Of a DNA stretch of 9,070 bases, positions 6,308 to 9,070 are shown one piece after another; position 1 is the first letter of the stretch, and each line of letters starts with the position of its first letter. The stretch is from the NCBI GenBank assembly GCA_003647755.1, contig QMNL01000045.1, forward strand, positions 1 to 9,070, in the 5' to 3' direction. The notes beneath the pieces are model-generated. The model had not been told where the DNA came from, made no database searches, and saw only the letters and a list, made by a program, of their open reading frames with translations. The translations under genes were made by a program, and so were the position numbers. The DNA comes from Candidatus Coatesiibacteriota bacterium (GTDB taxonomy: Bacteria > B130-G9).

Positions 6308-7858
6308 GTGCTAGACGAAAAGCTGCCGTCAGGCCAAAATTCCGACCCGACGGGGGAGTTTTTCAAGATCATCCGCCTCGAAGAGCCTCGTGACTGGGAT
6401 CGCCTCCCCGAAGAATGCGAGATACTACTTCAAGGCAGGAAATACGGCCGCTTGGGAGGCTACTTCGCTAATTTCCGTGGGCTGTTAGAGAAACGAGCCA
6501 GGTCCGCAGTCGTCGAATGCAAGTATATCGATAAGGACTTCAGAGACGTCTATTCAGGTTTCTATTCAAGGAAGTTCGCGAAATACCAGTCCAGATGCCT
6601 CAGGATACACTTCTTTAGTCGAATCGTGAACGAGCGGGATCTTTGTTCTCTCGATAGATTCCAGGATGACTACATCGGGTACATGACCGTGAGGCCGACA
6701 AGGGCGCAGTGCATAGGCAGAACGATATTTGATCCCAGACGACTTGATGGAGTCGTAGGTTCAATATGTTGTGCGAGATACAAGGTCCATATCTGTGGCG
6801 CTGAACTCGAGGTTCAGGGTTTCCCCTTCATCAAGCAACACAAGGACGTAACAAGGTGCGCTCACGCAGCTTGTTGGATGGTTTTCAGGTATCTATCTCA
6901 GAAGTACAGAACCTACAAGGAGGTCTATCCCTATCAAATCACGCAAATGACCAGCGACTATTCCCTGGGACGTCTGGTGCCATCATCACATGGCCTGACA
7001 GTAAGCCAGATAGCAGAGATATTCACTCGATTTGGGCTCTCACCTGAAATATACTGCAGAGAGAACTACGCGCCACTTGAGTTTGAGCGTTTCCTTCTCG
7101 CATATGTCTCTTCTGGTTTGTCCGTGATCTGCACTATTGAGAGAGAGAACCACGCGGTCGTGGCTGTGGGGCACATCTCTGGCCGCCAACCCAATGAGAA
7201 CCTCCTCGGAGGAACCGAGGTGCTCACAAGCTACGATTATTTGCAGGGCCTGGTCATAAACGATGACAACTGGTTCCCGTATCAGGTCATGCTGACACCG
7301 GGTCCCCCACGTCTTGTGCAGACCTCAGAATACACTACTTCTGATATCGACGCATTTGTGGTCCCGCTATACGAGAAGATGCACTTGACTGCCGAGCAAG
7401 TAGAGAAATTGACGCTGAAGTTAATGGATGACGAAGCACTGGGCCTAAAGGAGCTTTCACCCTCGCTCCCCAAGTCTGAAGTTGTCATTCGAGTCCTGCT
7501 TGCATCCTCGGTTTCCTATAAGGCTTTCCGCAGCCACAAGGCTGAAGGAGCTCGGGCCCCGCGCGGAATCGACAGGCTTTACGCTCAATTGCCAATGCCG
7601 AGGTTCATCTGGCTGGCGGAAATCGCAAGCAAGTCTAGTTTCAGCAAGAGTAAAGTCCTGGGAGAGATAATATGGGACACAACGGCTACGCCGGATGACG
7701 TTATGTCATTTCTTGTCTTGCACTACCCATCATGCTTGATTGTTAACGATGTAGACTTCTTGGGTAATGAGACCGACAGGATCATCCTTAAGAAGAAACT
7801 AATCCCACTCGACAATGAGGGATACACTATGTATAGTTGCCTTGCGAATGCGCAATGA
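6308..7858 (+). CDS. Cytosolic papain/C39-like cysteine peptidase family protein, uncharacterised
   Basis: Encodes 516 residues with no signal peptide or membrane segment. Residues 1-170 form an N-terminal domain with YIDKDFRD-x-YSGFYS, C-x-RIHFFS and a YIGYMTVRPT...IGRTIFDPR stretch (from residue 122). The papain-like part follows: VTRCAHAACW with the likely nucleophile Cys184 at the start of a helix, NHAVVAVGH with His282, and INDDNW with Asp319/Asp320. That spacing and order fit peptidase C39/papain-like folds. I recall this N-terminal plus papain-like arrangement from unannotated proteins in many bacteria, with no known function. The C-terminal third (about 350-516) shows no familiar motif. 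The GTG start is chosen because no other start with a ribosome binding site lies upstream in frame. The gene begins 38 bases after the giant gene and ends 27 bases before the next one. Peptidase activity is inferred; a transglutaminase- or deamidase-like use of the same fold is also possible. Confidence 0.8.
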   Translation: MLDEKLPSGQNSDPTGEFFKIIRLEEPRDWDRLPEECEILLQGRKYGRLGGYFANFRGLLEKRARSAVVECKYIDKDFRDVYSGFYSRKFAKYQSRCLRIHFFSRIVNERDLCSLDRFQDDYIGYMTVRPTRAQCIGRTIFDPRRLDGVVGSICCARYKVHICGAELEVQGFPFIKQHKDVTRCAHAACWMVFRYLSQKYRTYKEVYPYQITQMTSDYSLGRLVPSSHGLTVSQIAEIFTRFGLSPEIYCRENYAPLEFERFLLAYVSSGLSVICTIERENHAVVAVGHISGRQPNENLLGGTEVLTSYDYLQGLVINDDNWFPYQVMLTPGPPRLVQTSEYTTSDIDAFVVPLYEKMHLTAEQVEKLTLKLMDDEALGLKELSPSLPKSEVVIRVLLASSVSYKAFRSHKAEGARAPRGIDRLYAQLPMPRFIWLAEIASKSSFSKSKVLGEIIWDTTATPDDVMSFLVLHYPSCLIVNDVDFLGNETDRIILKKKLIPLDNEGYTMYSCLANAQ

Positions 7859-7872
7859 TAATTGGATACGGA

Positions 7873-7878
7873 GGGAGG
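7873..7878 (+). promoter_or_regulatory. Ribosome binding site fixing the start at 7886
   Basis: GGGAGG lies seven bases before GTG 7886. An in-frame TTG at 7862 would place this purine-rich motif inside the coding region and has no ribosome binding site of its own, so the shorter form is preferred. Confidence 0.75.
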
Positions 7879-7885
7879 AGCACTA

Positions 7886-8086
7886 GTGGTTAAGGACGTC
7901 ATGAACCGCAAGAAAGTCACCCTAAGAGACCTCGCGGGCATGCCCGATTTGAACATGTTCAATACACCTGAAGAAATGAGGGCGATACGGGAACGCTTAG
8001 AGGAGGCCGTCAAAGAGGAATTTCGACGATTGGATTTGGCTAAAAGGAAATCCATCGAGAGCGCTTCGCGCTACGTGCTCGACTAA
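7886..8086 (+). CDS. Small helical protein of unknown function
   Basis: Encodes 66 residues from a GTG start with a good ribosome binding site. I do not recognise the family. A short basic start (VKDVMNRKKVTLRDL) leads into a Pro/Asn-containing turn (GMPDLNMFNTPEE). A highly charged, probably helical stretch then runs to the C-terminus (about residues 30-60: EEMRAIRERLEE, VKEEFRRLDLAKRK). There is no signal peptide, membrane segment, zinc-binding pattern or DNA-binding helix-turn-helix that I can identify. It starts 27 bases after the stop codon of the papain-like gene and is probably cotranscribed with it. It could be a partner, inhibitor or adaptor of that protein, but this rests only on position. 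The codon pattern, clear ribosome binding site and ordinary amino-acid make-up argue for a real gene. Confidence 0.65.
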   Translation: MVKDVMNRKKVTLRDLAGMPDLNMFNTPEEMRAIRERLEEAVKEEFRRLDLAKRKSIESASRYVLD

Positions 8087-8152
8087 GAATGCCGCAGCTG
8101 ACCGAATAGACACTAGTTCGCTGAACAGAGAGCTCTCTCGCAGCATCGCTGG

Positions 8153-8192
8153 GGACCTCTTTCTGCAGCGACAGTGCACGCTCAGGAGGTCC
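8153..8192 (+). promoter_or_regulatory. Strong Shine-Dalgarno in a hairpin, without a normal start codon
   Basis: AGGAGGT at 8184-8190 is a full-strength Shine-Dalgarno sequence. GGACCTC (8153-8159) is exactly complementary to GAGGTCC (8186-8192), and the two next inner positions add a T-G and a T-A pair, giving a nine-pair stem with a 22-base loop. No ATG, GTG or TTG lies within 20 bases downstream. Five bases after the motif is CTA (8196), in frame with the DUF2723 gene and followed by AAA AAG. The first normal start in that frame is GTG at 8253. Confidence 0.45.
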
Positions 8193-8252
8193 GGTCTAAA
8201 AAAGCAACCCAGCAGCGTCCCGCCCTCCACGGGTCGCCCCTTTGACTTCCCT

Positions 8253-9070
8253 GTGAGGCTATGGGTAGGTCTTGCGCTGTTTCTGTTGGCGTTCTTCACC
8301 TACCTGAAGACGCTCTGCCCCACTATTTACGTCGGCGACAGCGGTGAACTCATCACGGCCGCAAGCTGCCTGGGCATAGCCCATCCCCCCGGATACCCGA
8401 TCTTTGTTATTCTGATCAAGATCGTGAGCATCATCTTCCCGTTCGGCTCATTCGCCGAAAGGTGTGCCCTGGCCTCCGCACTCTTTGGAGCGGCGAGCGT
8501 GTTCGTCCTCTTCAAAGTCTGCATCTGCGTCTCCGAGAACGATCACCCAACCAACAGGCCGCCACATTTCACGGTCCTAGGCTCGACGCTCGCCGCCGTT
8601 GCCTTCACATTCTCTTTCACCTTCTGGTCGCAGACCACGATCGCGGAGGTCTATGCACTTACTCTTCTAGTAATCCTCTTGATACTCTACCTCGTCTTGC
8701 TGTGGGAGCGCCAGCCAGAAGGCAGGAGGGACCACAGGTTGCTCCTTGCCGCGGCGTTCATAGGCGGCCTGGGCCTCGCTAGCCACCACACAGTCGCCCT
8801 AATCCTCGCAGCGCTCGTCGTCTATGTAATATACAGATCGCCGCGACTGCTGCGAAACGGCGGAGCGCTCTTCGGCGCAACGGTGCTCGGCCTCCTCGGG
8901 GCGTCGGTTTACTTGTACCTCGCGTTCCGCGCCTCAACCAACCCATCCCTAAACTGGGGCATACCAGACACGTTCTCGCGGTTTGTGGCTCATATCCTGC
9001 GCCGCGAGTATGGCAGCCCGTCCCACACCGTGCGAACGTTTGCCCTGTTCATCAAGCAGCTCGGCTTCTA
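8253..9070 (+). CDS. DUF2723 (O-mannosyltransferase-like) membrane protein, N-terminal part
   Basis: The gene runs off the right edge; about 272 residues are visible. The family is related to GT-C, polyprenol-phosphate-dependent protein O-mannosyltransferases (TMEM260 in animals). Its signatures are clear: the first membrane span leads to VGDSGEL (Asp29 and Glu32, the acidic pair expected at the active site), then LGIAHPPGYP (His44), and later FWSQTTIAEVYAL (Glu132). Several further hydrophobic spans follow, including LGLASHHTVALILAAL and GATVLGLLGASVYLYLAF. The protein would act in the inner membrane, transferring a sugar from a lipid carrier to an acceptor outside. The start is uncertain. 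GTG 8253 is the first normal start and sits right at membrane span 1, but it has no Shine-Dalgarno. A start at 8196 would add a Lys-rich cytosolic leader and would match the Shine-Dalgarno at 8184-8190, but the codon there is CTA. The frame is open back to 8001. Confidence 0.88.
   Translation, partial: MRLWVGLALFLLAFFTYLKTLCPTIYVGDSGELITAASCLGIAHPPGYPIFVILIKIVSIIFPFGSFAERCALASALFGAASVFVLFKVCICVSENDHPTNRPPHFTVLGSTLAAVAFTFSFTFWSQTTIAEVYALTLLVILLILYLVLLWERQPEGRRDHRLLLAAAFIGGLGLASHHTVALILAALVVYVIYRSPRLLRNGGALFGATVLGLLGASVYLYLAFRASTNPSLNWGIPDTFSRFVAHILRREYGSPSHTVRTFALFIKQLGF

Noticed and set aside
8127..8138. Perfect 12-base palindrome AGAGAGCTCTCT as an operator
   Set aside because: It is a single copy of low complexity with no regulator gene nearby and no promoter hexamers around it. 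Too little to call a binding site.
8462..8782. 106-codon plus-strand frame near the right edge
   Set aside because: It overlaps the DUF2723 gene in another frame, and only the DUF2723 frame carries family motifs and membrane spans.

Overview
The window most likely comes from an uncultured Gram-negative-type bacterium with moderate G+C. The evidence is a giant exported beta-helix/PQQ-propeller protein, a DUF2723 (protein O-mannosyltransferase-like) membrane protein, an uncharacterised cytosolic papain-like protein family, and intergenic two-arm palindromic repeats. These are common in metagenome-assembled genomes of candidate phyla, but the sequence alone does not fix the phylum. All four recognised genes lie on the plus strand.

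Layout. Positions 1-737 are essentially non-coding. They hold the tail of whatever lies to the left, a facing pair of palindromic repeats (99-152 and 216-265), about 400 bases with no convincing gene, and a possible promoter just before the first gene. Positions 738-6269 encode a 1843-residue secreted mosaic protein. It has a signal peptide, three copies of a beta-helix module, Ig-like domains, an eight-bladed PQQ-type propeller bracketed by two related Ig-like domains, and a C-terminal pair of related domains. A 10-bp hairpin (6274-6302) separates it from the next gene and covers that gene's Shine-Dalgarno sequence. Positions 6308-7858 encode a 516-residue cytosolic papain/C39-like protein with a visible Cys-His-Asp set. 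Positions 7886-8086 encode a 66-residue helical protein. From about 8196 or 8253 to the right edge runs the N-terminal part of a DUF2723 multi-pass membrane protein.

How they may work together. The three downstream genes are closely spaced and could be one transcription unit, with or without read-through from the giant gene. The papain-like gene and its 66-residue neighbour look like a small module of unknown purpose. DUF2723 proteins are relatives of polyprenol-dependent O-mannosyltransferases, so the exported mosaic protein is a conceivable glycosylation substrate, but nothing in the sequence proves this. The points most worth checking are the sequestered Shine-Dalgarno sites (6274-6302 and 8153-8192), the apparent lack of a normal start codon after a perfect Shine-Dalgarno at 8184-8190, the symmetrical domain plan of the giant protein, and the unassigned papain-like module.
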